Source of the DNA: a virus
Direction: 5' to 3' (one strand)
IMG/VR virus record: IMGVR_UViG_3300032006_000015
Location: 1 to 46,853 of that record
DNA length: 46,853 nucleotides
The first letter of the stretch is position 1. Each line of letters begins with the position of its first letter. This document shows positions 21,248-31,100 of this stretch, in pieces. The notes under the pieces are model-generated. The model was not told the origin of the DNA. It searched no databases and worked only from the letters and a program-made list of their open reading frames with translations. A program made the translations under genes and the position numbers.

Positions 21248-24123
21248 TGGCAGCTATTAATCAACGGATTCCTAACTTCTTAGGAGGCGTATCACAACAA
21301 CCAGATTTTATTAAATTTCCAGGTCAACTTAGAACCTGTCATAACGCCTATCCTGATGTAACCTTTGGCTTACAGAAGCGAGCCCCAGGAGAATACGTTG
21401 GTAAGCTTACTAACGCTACAGACGGTGGTGAATGGTTTGAAATTCTAAGAGATGGTGATGAGAGATATTTAATTCAAATCACATCTGGTAATTCTCCTAC
21501 TATTAAGGTATGGGATCTAGCAGATGGTACACAAAAAACAGTTAACTTCACAGGCGGCTCATCTACTGACTATAGTTACCTAATTAAAACTGGTGCTCAA
21601 CCATACGGTAAGCTTACTATTAATGATTACACGATCATTACTAACCCTGAGAAGACTGTAGCTAAAGCACGTACAACAGCATCCTTCCAAGATAATTATG
21701 CCTTTGTTACCCTTAATGAGATTGCTTATAACTCTGAATACGTGGTATGCCTTGGTAACTCTAGCCTTACAAGTTCTACTAAGCGACGGGTTGAGGCTCT
21801 TAAGGTTGTAAAGGATGGAACTAGTTCACCAACTTGGGAAACAGATTCCCCTGACGCAGCTTATACAGGTAAGCAAGAGTACTATGGTCAATCTACAGAT
21901 GGGCTATGGGAAGATGTTAAGTTCACCGTTACTGTTAATGCAACACACTTTGTTAACTCATACGATGGTAACAACCCTAACTACAATACACAGTATACTG
22001 CCACTGTAACACTACAGGAGAACGGTATTGATGTAGGAACCAGTTGGGCTAGTGCTTATCGTACTATTAATGTTAACGGTCAGAACTGGAAGGTAACTAT
22101 TGAAGATGTATCAGAGTATCAGTCATATGTTGACTCTAATGCAGCTGTATATAGAACACCTAAGAACATCAAGAAAGCTGAACTTACTAAAGACTTAGTG
22201 CTTGGTAACCTTAGGCAGAAGATAATAGATAAATATCACAACCAAGGTAGTAATACCTGTACTGTAGAAGTAGCTGGTAATGGTTTATATATTCAAACTA
22301 ATTATGCCTTTAATACTATAGGTACGAGAGGTGGTATGGCAGGTGACTCATTGGAAGCCTTTACTACTACAGCTCAGAATATATCTAAGCTACCAGGCCA
22401 GTGTAAAGATGGTTATCTAGTTAAAGTATCTAATACTGAAGATGCTACAGCTGATGATTATTATGTAAGATTTGTTACTGATTCTACAGGTGGTATCGGT
22501 GCTGGTGTATGGGAAGAAACAGTTGCTCCAGCTATAGATGCTGGGTATGACTATACAACCATGCCGCATGCTCTGATTAACAACAGAGATGGTACATTCA
22601 CATGGTCAGCTCTGTCTTATGCAGATACTAATAATAATGATGAGAATGATTACACAGCTGTAGGTGGTAACTACTGGGTAGATAGGATATGTGGTGATGA
22701 TAACACCAACCCTATGCCTACATTTGTGGGCAAAAAAATTTCTCAGCTTTTCTTCGTTCGAAATCGCCTAGGGCTCCTAGCTGGAGAACAAGTTGTCATA
22801 TCTCAACCATCTGATTATTTTAATTTCTTTGTAGGCTCTGCTATATCAGCGTCAGATGCTGACCCTATTGATATGGGTGCATCCGACGTTAAGCCAGCTA
22901 TTCTAAACTTTGCATTACCCATGCAGAAGGGTGTTGTCATGTTTAGTGAAGCTGCGCAGTTTATGTTATTTACAGAGTCCGAACAGTTCAGTCCTAAGAC
23001 TGCACAGCTAAAGAAACTGTCTTCATATGAGTCTACAGCAGACTTTGCACCGGTTGATACTGGTACTGCTATAATGTTCGCATCAAATGCCTCATCATTT
23101 AGTAAGGTATTTGAGCTTATTATCACTGGAGGTGAAACACCACCTAAAGTTATTGAACAAACAAGAGTTGTACCTGAATATATACCCCGTGATATCAATA
23201 GAATCACTAACTCAGCACAGGCTGGGGTAGTTACATTTGGTAAAATAGGGTCTAATACGTTGTACCATTACAAGTATTTCGATGGAGGACAACAAAGAGA
23301 GCAATCGTCATGGTTCTCATGGGAACTGCAAGGCACTCTTGTTCATCAGCTTTATAGTACTGGTAATTTCTACAGTGTTACTAAACAAGGATCAGACTAT
23401 GTTCTACAACGTTACGAATTAATTGTAGATGCTGATAGTAATAGAGCTTATTCTATAGGAGAAGGTACCGTAGGACTACCTACAAACATTGCTAGACGGT
23501 TCGAAGCTTGTTTAGATAATATGGTTATTCATACATCAGGTGCTGGAACAGGTACTACAACAGGTGTATCCGTAGCCTATAGTGGCGGTGTAGGTGGTAA
23601 TTCAGTTGTTACCTTACCATATACCATACAAGGCGGTACAGCTAACTTACAGCTTGTAGAACTAGCTGATGGGAACGTAAGAACTCCTAATTCTGTTAGT
23701 GGTGCTACTGCTACGTTCAATAGCTGTGATTTAAGAACAGTTAAATTTGCAGCTGGGTACAAATATACTGCTGAAGTAGGATTACCAACGTATTATCTCT
23801 CTAAAGAAAGAGGTCAATACGACGTAGAAGCTGATTTAAGGATACATAGGATGAACTTTGACCTTGGTGTGTCTGGACCATTAGAATTCCATATCACATC
23901 ACCTCAAAGAGACTCTTATGTTCACGAAGAGACAGGTATTATATCTGACTTAAGCTCACTAAACAAGGTACCTTCCGCTCTATATAAGAATATAAAGGTA
24001 CCTATCTATAAAAAGAATACCAAGTACGACTGTACTGTAAAAATTCCTGACCCCTTTTCCGCTACCCTTGTATCTGCAAGCTGGGATGGTAGCTATAACA
24101 CTAAACGCCATGCACGTCAGTAA
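21247..24123 (+). CDS. Tail tubular protein B / nozzle (T7 gp12-like), 958 aa
   Basis: It forms the tail nozzle and docks the fibers. The start AAINQRIPNFLGGVSQQPDF is diagnostic of the family, as is PTFVGKKISQLFFVRNRLGLL (about 495-515, where it describes the fiber-docking barrel). It is longer than T7 gp12 (794), with extra beta-rich Thr/Asn/Ser insertions in the first half (about 200-420) that may be surface-exposed. The end overlaps the next gene by 14 bases. Confidence 0.95.
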   Translation: MAAINQRIPNFLGGVSQQPDFIKFPGQLRTCHNAYPDVTFGLQKRAPGEYVGKLTNATDGGEWFEILRDGDERYLIQITSGNSPTIKVWDLADGTQKTVNFTGGSSTDYSYLIKTGAQPYGKLTINDYTIITNPEKTVAKARTTASFQDNYAFVTLNEIAYNSEYVVCLGNSSLTSSTKRRVEALKVVKDGTSSPTWETDSPDAAYTGKQEYYGQSTDGLWEDVKFTVTVNATHFVNSYDGNNPNYNTQYTATVTLQENGIDVGTSWASAYRTINVNGQNWKVTIEDVSEYQSYVDSNAAVYRTPKNIKKAELTKDLVLGNLRQKIIDKYHNQGSNTCTVEVAGNGLYIQTNYAFNTIGTRGGMAGDSLEAFTTTAQNISKLPGQCKDGYLVKVSNTEDATADDYYVRFVTDSTGGIGAGVWEETVAPAIDAGYDYTTMPHALINNRDGTFTWSALSYADTNNNDENDYTAVGGNYWVDRICGDDNTNPMPTFVGKKISQLFFVRNRLGLLAGEQVVISQPSDYFNFFVGSAISASDADPIDMGASDVKPAILNFALPMQKGVVMFSEAAQFMLFTESEQFSPKTAQLKKLSSYESTADFAPVDTGTAIMFASNASSFSKVFELIITGGETPPKVIEQTRVVPEYIPRDINRITNSAQAGVVTFGKIGSNTLYHYKYFDGGQQREQSSWFSWELQGTLVHQLYSTGNFYSVTKQGSDYVLQRYELIVDADSNRAYSIGEGTVGLPTNIARRFEACLDNMVIHTSGAGTGTTTGVSVAYSGGVGGNSVVTLPYTIQGGTANLQLVELADGNVRTPNSVSGATATFNSCDLRTVKFAAGYKYTAEVGLPTYYLSKERGQYDVEADLRIHRMNFDLGVSGPLEFHITSPQRDSYVHEETGIISDLSSLNKVPSALYKNIKVPIYKKNTKYDCTVKIPDPFSATLVSASWDGSYNTKRHARQ

Positions 24124-24556
24124 GTACATACAAACATGCACCCCTCAATTAGCTCTTGAGGTAGGAGAGAATCTCCGTCGCGAAGATGCTAGAGAAGTAG
24201 AAGAGACTATGGGACTGTACGCTCCGGTGGCAGTCCTACAGTCCTACTATAATTCTGCATTTTCTGTATATTTCACTTCACCACACGACAAGGCTGTCGG
24301 AGTGGCAGGTGTAACACCGGATAATATCATCTGGATGTTATGCACAGACGAAGGAGATAACCATCCACATACTTTTGTGAGAGAAGCTAAACGTTGGATT
24401 AATAGTTTAGCTAATCCCTACCTTTATAATCATTGTGACATGAGAAATGAAAGTCATGTTAAGTTGTTAAAACTTCTTAAGTTTACTTTCATAAATTATT
24501 ATGTACAGAATGGAGTCCCCCTTATAACATTTATAAAACCATGTGCGCTCCCGTAG
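24110..24556 (+). CDS. Internal virion protein A (T7 gp13-like), 148 aa
   Basis: The frame is open from 24068, but the ATG at 24110 gives MHVSKYIQTCTPQLALEVGENLRRED, the proper family start. The pattern of an ENLRREDAREVE helix, a GVAGVTPDNIIWMLCTD strand pair, REAKRWIN and a C-terminal MRNESHVKLLKLLKF resembles T7 gp13/DUF2833 proteins, which have an acetyltransferase-like layout. In T7, gp13 is needed for virion morphogenesis. It overlaps genes on both sides. Confidence 0.85.
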   Translation: MHVSKYIQTCTPQLALEVGENLRREDAREVEETMGLYAPVAVLQSYYNSAFSVYFTSPHDKAVGVAGVTPDNIIWMLCTDEGDNHPHTFVREAKRWINSLANPYLYNHCDMRNESHVKLLKLLKFTFINYYVQNGVPLITFIKPCALP

Positions 24557-25275
24557 CTATTGGTGTCCTGTCCGCAGCTAGCGGTGTAATGTCGGCTATT
24601 GGTCAGCATCAAGCACAGCAAGCAGCTGTAGCTAGACAGAACCAAATAGCCCAACAACAATATCAAAATCAATTAAGAATATCCGAAGCTCAAGATAGAG
24701 CTAAGAAAGAAAAACATTCTGCTGACTTAGCCGCTCAAGCTCAAGCTGTAACAGATGCTTTAAAGCAACATAATGTCAATCAGATTGAAGCTGATAGGGC
24801 AAGCATGGCTGCATCTAGAGCTGCGAAAGAGAAGATGACAGAGGCTGCCTTTGAACAGCAAGCAATAGTGGCTTCTGCTATACAAGCACAAGGTCAAATG
24901 TTATCTACAGGTAACGCAGGTCAATCATTCTTACTACAAACACTACAGACTGAGCGAGAGCTTGGAATGCAAACAGCCGCTATTGAACAATCACTATATG
25001 ACACTAATTCAGCCTTGAATACTGAACTATTCGGTATACAAATGCAACAGTATGGTGCTAATGCTAAAGTTAATAATGCAGTACCATCAACACCAACTGC
25101 ACCTGGCGCGTCCTTCATTCCTTACAAACCTATCAAAGCTAGAGGTCCATCTAATCTTGCACTAATGGGCAACATTGGTAGCTCTATTATGGGTGGTGTA
25201 TCAGCTGGAGTAGGTTTCCAGAACATGCAAGATAACGCAGCAATTAAAGCTACAATGGTTCCTAAAAAACCTTAA
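24541..25275 (+). CDS. Internal virion protein B (T7 gp14-like), 244 aa
   Basis: Ejected core protein. It begins with MCAPVAIGVLSAASGVMSAIGQHQ, a hydrophobic helix able to enter the host membrane, then long Ala/Gln/Lys-rich helices (AQDRAKKEKHSADLAAQAQAV) as in T7 gp14 (196 residues). In T7, gp14 makes the outer-membrane pore for DNA entry. A second hydrophobic Gly-rich segment (NIGSSIMGGVSAGVGF, about 212-227) is near the C-terminus. The order 13-14-15-16 is preserved. Confidence 0.9.
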   Translation: MCAPVAIGVLSAASGVMSAIGQHQAQQAAVARQNQIAQQQYQNQLRISEAQDRAKKEKHSADLAAQAQAVTDALKQHNVNQIEADRASMAASRAAKEKMTEAAFEQQAIVASAIQAQGQMLSTGNAGQSFLLQTLQTERELGMQTAAIEQSLYDTNSALNTELFGIQMQQYGANAKVNNAVPSTPTAPGASFIPYKPIKARGPSNLALMGNIGSSIMGGVSAGVGFQNMQDNAAIKATMVPKKP

Positions 25276-25284
25276 TCAATCATC

Positions 25285-27618
25285 ATGGCACAATATAAGA
25301 AAGGTGGCTGGGGCAGTGTAAGCACTAATTTCAACCCTGTAACTGGATTTACCAGTGAAGCTAACCGGATGAATCAACGTTCTAAGGAACGTTATGATAA
25401 TGCACAGGATCAACTAAGATCACAGAAAGAAGTCTTAGGGCTACAGACAACTCAAATGCAGTCTGCAGCTAACATGGATGCTAAGACTGCACAGTATGAG
25501 CTCAAAGCTTTATCTAACTTTAGTACAACTCTTAACAACTTCCTTACTACTACGGTGGCAGAGGAAGCTGCTAAGAGAAAAGAAGCTGACATCCGTAAAC
25601 ATATGGATGCCTACCGTCGAAAGGACGCAGCTTACTGGGAAACTAAGAATGATCTTTCTACGCAATTAAGTAAAGCTCAGGAGGCTCAAGGTGATACAGC
25701 AGCTATTGAATTACAGCTTAAAGAATTAGAAGAAAAGAGAGAGCTTGATAGAACTAGAGACTTAGATGAATTATCTGGTAATGAGAAGTTTGCTTTCTAT
25801 GCTGTTAAAGCTGAGAGTATAGTAAAGAATGCTCCTATTGGACTACAGAATTATTATCAAGATAATGGTGAAGTAGAGATAGAGCAAAAATGGAAAGAGA
25901 AAGTTGATGGTAAATATCCAACAATAAAAGTAAAGGATGTAACAGACCCACGTGACAGACAAACAGTCGCTAGGATGTACCAGACTAAGGTACTGAATGA
26001 GACGGATATGGGTGGTTTGAAAAGTAAATTTCAAGTCGCTTTACTTCACGGTCCGTTAGATGATAAGATACAGGCACAACTAGATAATGATGTAAAGAAC
26101 TTTAACAAGGATGTAGCTCGTGAGAGAATACGTTCTTCTAATCAAACACTAAGTAACATACTCAATAAGAGAGAAGGTGCTCCGACTATAGAATCATGGT
26201 TAAAGAATGTCTATCCTCAGTATAGAAGAGATTTAGATCTTCTAGGAGATCCTACAGGTGTCTGGGATAAAGTTGCCCAACAGATGGAAGGGGTATTAAA
26301 TGAAACTACAAGTAAAGCTGAGGCTCAGCAAGTTTATACAGGGATATTAAATGCGATAAAAAATGTAGACCTTATAACACCTGCAGCTCCAAAAGGTTCT
26401 CCTTTACATAAGCTTTATCAAAGTAAATTTAGTGAGGATCGTTTTACTAAAAAATTCAAATTACAAATGGATCTTTTAGATAAAAAAGCAGAAGGTGAAG
26501 CTATAGCTACAGTTACAGGTACAATAGAAGGTGAAAAAGCTAAGCTATTACAGAAAATAAATAATGGTGAAATAACATATGAAGAAGGTCATGCTAAATT
26601 CATGGAGTTACTTGATAAACTATCTGGAGAAGAAGATCCTTATGGCTACAAAACTGCAACAATCTTAAAGTTTAGGGGTGACTTAGCTCTAGGTAGAAAA
26701 CCAGAAGCATGGCTTGAGATGGCTAGAGGTATTGGCTGGGAGAATAACGGTCAGATTTCACGTAAAGATATAGCTGGAATGCCTAACGCATTGATTGAAC
26801 AGTTACAGGCTGAGGATTTTGAAATAGTAGATCATTATACAGGCGCTGAAACTCCACTTCAGATAGAAAAAGTTAAATCAGATGTTAATGAAATCCACAC
26901 CTTAATTCAATCGATAGAGAAAAAGGCTGGAGATAATGGGGGTAAGAAAAGCCCAGCACTATCCGCTGCTACGAGAGATTTAGCTTCAGACTGGTACAAC
27001 AAACTAACTAGATACTATATGTCTGAAGCCGGAGGCAGTTATAATTTTAATGACGCTTCTAATCTAGCAGGTACAGATATTAAATCTGCTTTAAGACTTG
27101 GTGCCGGTGGTAATACAGAAACTAAAGGATTAAGTGCAGGAGCACAAGCAAACTTTGGAGATACAAACCCATTCCACTGGAAGCGTACCTCAAGAACGGG
27201 TCCATGGGGAGGGAATAAAACAATAGAAAACCATAATGTATCAGCTAATCATGAAAGTCTTTATGAAGAAGATTCAGGTACTACTGCAATTAAACATATT
27301 GACCGTCAACGTAGACTAAACAGTAAAAAAGAGAAACCACTAAGTAAAGAAGAACGTAGTAACACTTGGTTATTCCCTCCAGTTAATCCAGAAGATAAAG
27401 GTACTTATGATTTTCTACTACCGACTGCTAAAGGGGATTTACCTCAAGTATTAAAATTCCAAGCTGAACGTATGGGGTTTAAAGAATATCCCAGAAGATT
27501 ACTGAATAGACAGTTAGCAGCTTTGAAAGCTTTAGCAGATAAAGGAGATACAAATGCCCAAGCAGTATATCAAATATTATTTGAGGCTTGGAGCCCAACA
27601 ACAGGAGGTGAAGAGTAA
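25285..27618 (+). CDS. Internal virion protein C (T7 gp15-like), 777 aa
   Basis: Called from position between gp14-like and gp16-like genes, length (T7 gp15 is 747) and its helical, charged composition with long coiled segments (for example LSTQLSKAQEAQGDTAAIELQ, near 104-124). In T7, gp15 forms a periplasmic channel during DNA entry. No enzyme motif is visible. The stop overlaps the next gene (TAATG). Confidence 0.85.
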   Translation: MAQYKKGGWGSVSTNFNPVTGFTSEANRMNQRSKERYDNAQDQLRSQKEVLGLQTTQMQSAANMDAKTAQYELKALSNFSTTLNNFLTTTVAEEAAKRKEADIRKHMDAYRRKDAAYWETKNDLSTQLSKAQEAQGDTAAIELQLKELEEKRELDRTRDLDELSGNEKFAFYAVKAESIVKNAPIGLQNYYQDNGEVEIEQKWKEKVDGKYPTIKVKDVTDPRDRQTVARMYQTKVLNETDMGGLKSKFQVALLHGPLDDKIQAQLDNDVKNFNKDVARERIRSSNQTLSNILNKREGAPTIESWLKNVYPQYRRDLDLLGDPTGVWDKVAQQMEGVLNETTSKAEAQQVYTGILNAIKNVDLITPAAPKGSPLHKLYQSKFSEDRFTKKFKLQMDLLDKKAEGEAIATVTGTIEGEKAKLLQKINNGEITYEEGHAKFMELLDKLSGEEDPYGYKTATILKFRGDLALGRKPEAWLEMARGIGWENNGQISRKDIAGMPNALIEQLQAEDFEIVDHYTGAETPLQIEKVKSDVNEIHTLIQSIEKKAGDNGGKKSPALSAATRDLASDWYNKLTRYYMSEAGGSYNFNDASNLAGTDIKSALRLGAGGNTETKGLSAGAQANFGDTNPFHWKRTSRTGPWGGNKTIENHNVSANHESLYEEDSGTTAIKHIDRQRRLNSKKEKPLSKEERSNTWLFPPVNPEDKGTYDFLLPTAKGDLPQVLKFQAERMGFKEYPRRLLNRQLAALKALADKGDTNAQAVYQILFEAWSPTTGGEE

Positions 27619-28139
27619 TGGAAGAATGGATTATACCAGCTCCACATACTGAGCCGGAAGAGATTGGCCTTACAGGTGCTAAATTACAGAGATTAGGACC
27701 AGAGTACGATCAAAGAAAAACTCGTAATAGTGTTATGCCTGGCATCCTATCACAAAATGGCCATCAGCAAACAGTCTTTACTCCTGCTATAGTTGATATA
27801 CTAGAAAGTGGTAATGTACCTAGAAGACCTATTGAAACAGAAGGTCAAGGTAATCCAGACTATGTTAACGAGTTTCCGATATATCCACACGAACTAAAAG
27901 GTTTGATGCGTCAAGCAGGTGAAGAGCCTGGTTCTATGCAAGAAATGCTTACAAGACTTAAAAACACTCCAGACCTAGAAGAGAGACTATTTTATTTAAA
28001 AGCTCAACCAGAGATTGATACTGTTCAGAAAATGTTCCCTAATAGTACTGGAGCTCAGTTAGGCTGGCTTGCAGATCAGTGGGACGTAGATGCTCGTACT
28101 CTCAAAACTATTTATAGAACTTATGGGGGTATGCTATGA
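27618..28139 (+). CDS. Virion-associated protein between gp15 and gp16, 173 aa
   Basis: I do not recognise a domain. The first half is Pro-rich and probably extended (EEWIIPAPHTEPEEIG); the second half is helical (LKGLMRQAGEEPGSMQEML, GAQLGWLADQWDVDARTL). It is coupled to both neighbours by overlaps, so it likely joins the internal core. T7 has no extra gene here, although several marine podoviruses carry small genes at this site. Confidence 0.65.
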   Translation: MEEWIIPAPHTEPEEIGLTGAKLQRLGPEYDQRKTRNSVMPGILSQNGHQQTVFTPAIVDILESGNVPRRPIETEGQGNPDYVNEFPIYPHELKGLMRQAGEEPGSMQEMLTRLKNTPDLEERLFYLKAQPEIDTVQKMFPNSTGAQLGWLADQWDVDARTLKTIYRTYGGML

Positions 28140-31100
28140 CTCAACAACTCACTGAAGAATTACAGAAAAAAATGTATGAGCCTGAACCTATTCCAGTTAG
28201 TGAAGAGGAGCAGACTCAAATAGATCAATCAGGGGATACTGGTGAATTCCCTCTTAATTTAGAGGCACCTGATCCAAACTGGACTCCACCTGAAGTCCAG
28301 CCTAGTGTACCAGCACAACCGGATTTAACAAGCTTAGTTGGAGATTATAGTCAGTCTGCTAATGCTTTTGTACAGTCCTTGAATCCAGAGCAAATGCAGC
28401 AGTATATAATGCAGAACATGCCTAACCTTAAAGTAGGTGAGGATGGACGCATTATAAATGAAGGCATCTCAGGATTGCAAGATAACATTGCTACTAATTT
28501 ATTAGGACAAAATGCAGATACACGTTATAACCAACAACTACAGAATACAGCTAGAAGTATATATCTAGATCAACAGATTGAGCGTCAGAAAAGCATACCT
28601 TCCGAGGTTATCCGTGCTGCATTAGGTGCTAGAGAAGATCAGATCCATAGTTTAGGTAGTTTTGCTGATCTCAGTGGAGATACCTTGAAACTGTGGATGA
28701 ACAATATAATGGGTAGAACTACCGATCCTTCTCAGAAACCATGGTTAGACGATGGTTCTAAGAACCCTGACTATGAAAAAGGTAGTTGGACAGGATTCTT
28801 ACCTAAAAATATAGTCAGAGAAAACCAGACAGGCTGGGGTAATTTTGCTAGAGATATACTTGAGTTTCGCTTAATGCTGAAGCTAACTAACAAATTCCCT
28901 GGACGTGTACCTAATCAAGCTGTAGCTGGTGATAAGAAGATTAACTTCATCACTAAAGCTATGAGGATTACTAGAGATGGTGCTGTAGCTGATCTTTTAA
29001 CAGAAGATTCAGAGCTTGGCAACATCATGAACTCAGCTCAAACACACATGCCTTGGTTAGTTCCACAGATCACAGCTATGATGGCTGTTGATTCTGATGA
29101 TAATCCGTGGGAGGCTCGCATTAAAACAGTAGCTGCTGGTAGTACTATGAACTGGGTAGGATACTTCTTAGGAGGTCTATTCAGAGGTGCAAGAGCTGCT
29201 AAAAAAGCAAGACAAGCTGGGAAGTCAGTGGATGAAGCTAATGATATAGGTAATAATGCATATCGTAAATCAGTTGCTCAAGATGTACTTAAAGCTGAAG
29301 AAGCTGCTGAAAGTTCAGCTAAACAACGCTGGAGTGAAGGGAAAGGTATTTCTAAAGCTGATACAAGAGATGAATTCTTAAGAAAACATCTTAGCCCTGA
29401 AGACTATTCTAGACTTAAGGATACAGCTACTGACGGTGCTGAACGGAATCGCCTAAACCAGCTTGCTGATCAAACAGGTGAAGCTGCAGATGACATATGG
29501 GACTGGACTGAATATACAAGCAAACAACAAGCTCTAAAGAATGCAGGTAGAGAGCCAGATCCATTTGTTAATCCAGAAGGATTTGACAGTGTAGAGAAGG
29601 CTACTTACGGTTCGGAAAGAAGGCTAGCTACATCCTCTGCGTTAAGAGATGCAATGGATGGAGGCACTGGAAGAGGGTTTGGTCCCATAGCCAGTGAAGC
29701 TCAGATTAGATCCATAGCTATAGGTAATAAAGCTTTAAGAGAAATAGTCACAGAAGTTTTAGATGATATATCCAACTCCTTATTCCATAGTAAAGAACTA
29801 GGCAAGGCTATTCCGAAAGGAATGAGTCAAGAACAGTTTGAAGTTGCAGCTTATAGAATAGCAGCTCCATTACTAGAACAGTTAGATATCTTCCTTGATG
29901 GAGGTAAGATTGATCTAGGTAAAATGTTTAGACAACAGCTGAAGAAGCCCAAAGACTTTAGATTATATGGTGAAGTTGATGGAACAATAGTTAAAAATGT
30001 TGGTCCTGTACAGAGATCAGCTAATACTATTGTACTAAGATCTCTCGCTCAAGTTGCATCAGATTTATCTTCTAGTGCTCTTACTATCTCAGATCAAATG
30101 CCAATAGGTAGACAAGCTGAGATGGTATTTGATGCTATGAAAGTACTATTCCTAGAGAATAAGAAATTAGGCATGATGTGGGGTCTAGATGGACAAGCAT
30201 TGCAGAAAGGTTTTGTCCTTAGTGATGTAATGAAAGCTTCTAAAGAGGCTGATCTTACTAGATTTAACCAACAAACCGAAGAACTTTTTGGTGAATTAGA
30301 TAAACTTAGACGTTCTGGAGACTTTGAAGGTATCAGAGATCTTCTAGAATTATTTAAACTATCTGATGGTAAGGTAAGAACACAAGCACATATTCTTGAA
30401 TTCCTGTCTGCCAAATTAACTGGCGGTAGAATGGATGGTATTGATATTAGAGGAATGACACGTACACAATTACAAGGTACATTCTTTAATTCAATCCTTA
30501 GTGGGATGCGAACAGCTCCTAAAGCGATCATAGGTACTAATATGATTGCTTATCTACGTCCTGCAATGGGAGCATTAGGTTCTGTTATCAAGATGGATAG
30601 AAAAGAACTAGCTGTAGCTATGTCTACATTAGATTCTTTAAACAGATCAGCTACAGAAAGCTGGGCAATGTGGAAATATAACTGGGATTTAGGTGTTAAT
30701 AGACAAACTCAGGTTTATCAGGGTAAGTTTGATATAGGTTCAGACTTAAAAGAGTGGAATATACTAGGTAAACATATAGCTAAGTACGGCTCTGAAACAG
30801 AAAAGATGGCATATGGTGCTCTAGATTTTAGTGTTAAATTCAACAGCAGCCCTTGGGTTAAGTATAGTGCTAACGCTATGGGAGCTGGAGATGCTTATGC
30901 TAGAACTGTAATAGGTCGTCAATATATGGCTATTAGAGCAGCTAGAGACGCTTTAGCTAAAGGTGTTGATCCAAAAGATCTTAAGAAGTTTGTTAGAGAA
31001 ACAGAAGAGAACTTCCGTAACGAAATCTTTACTAAAAATAAGGATGGAATGTGGATAGTTAGCGATAAAGCTGCTGCAATGGCAGGTGATGAAGCTGCTA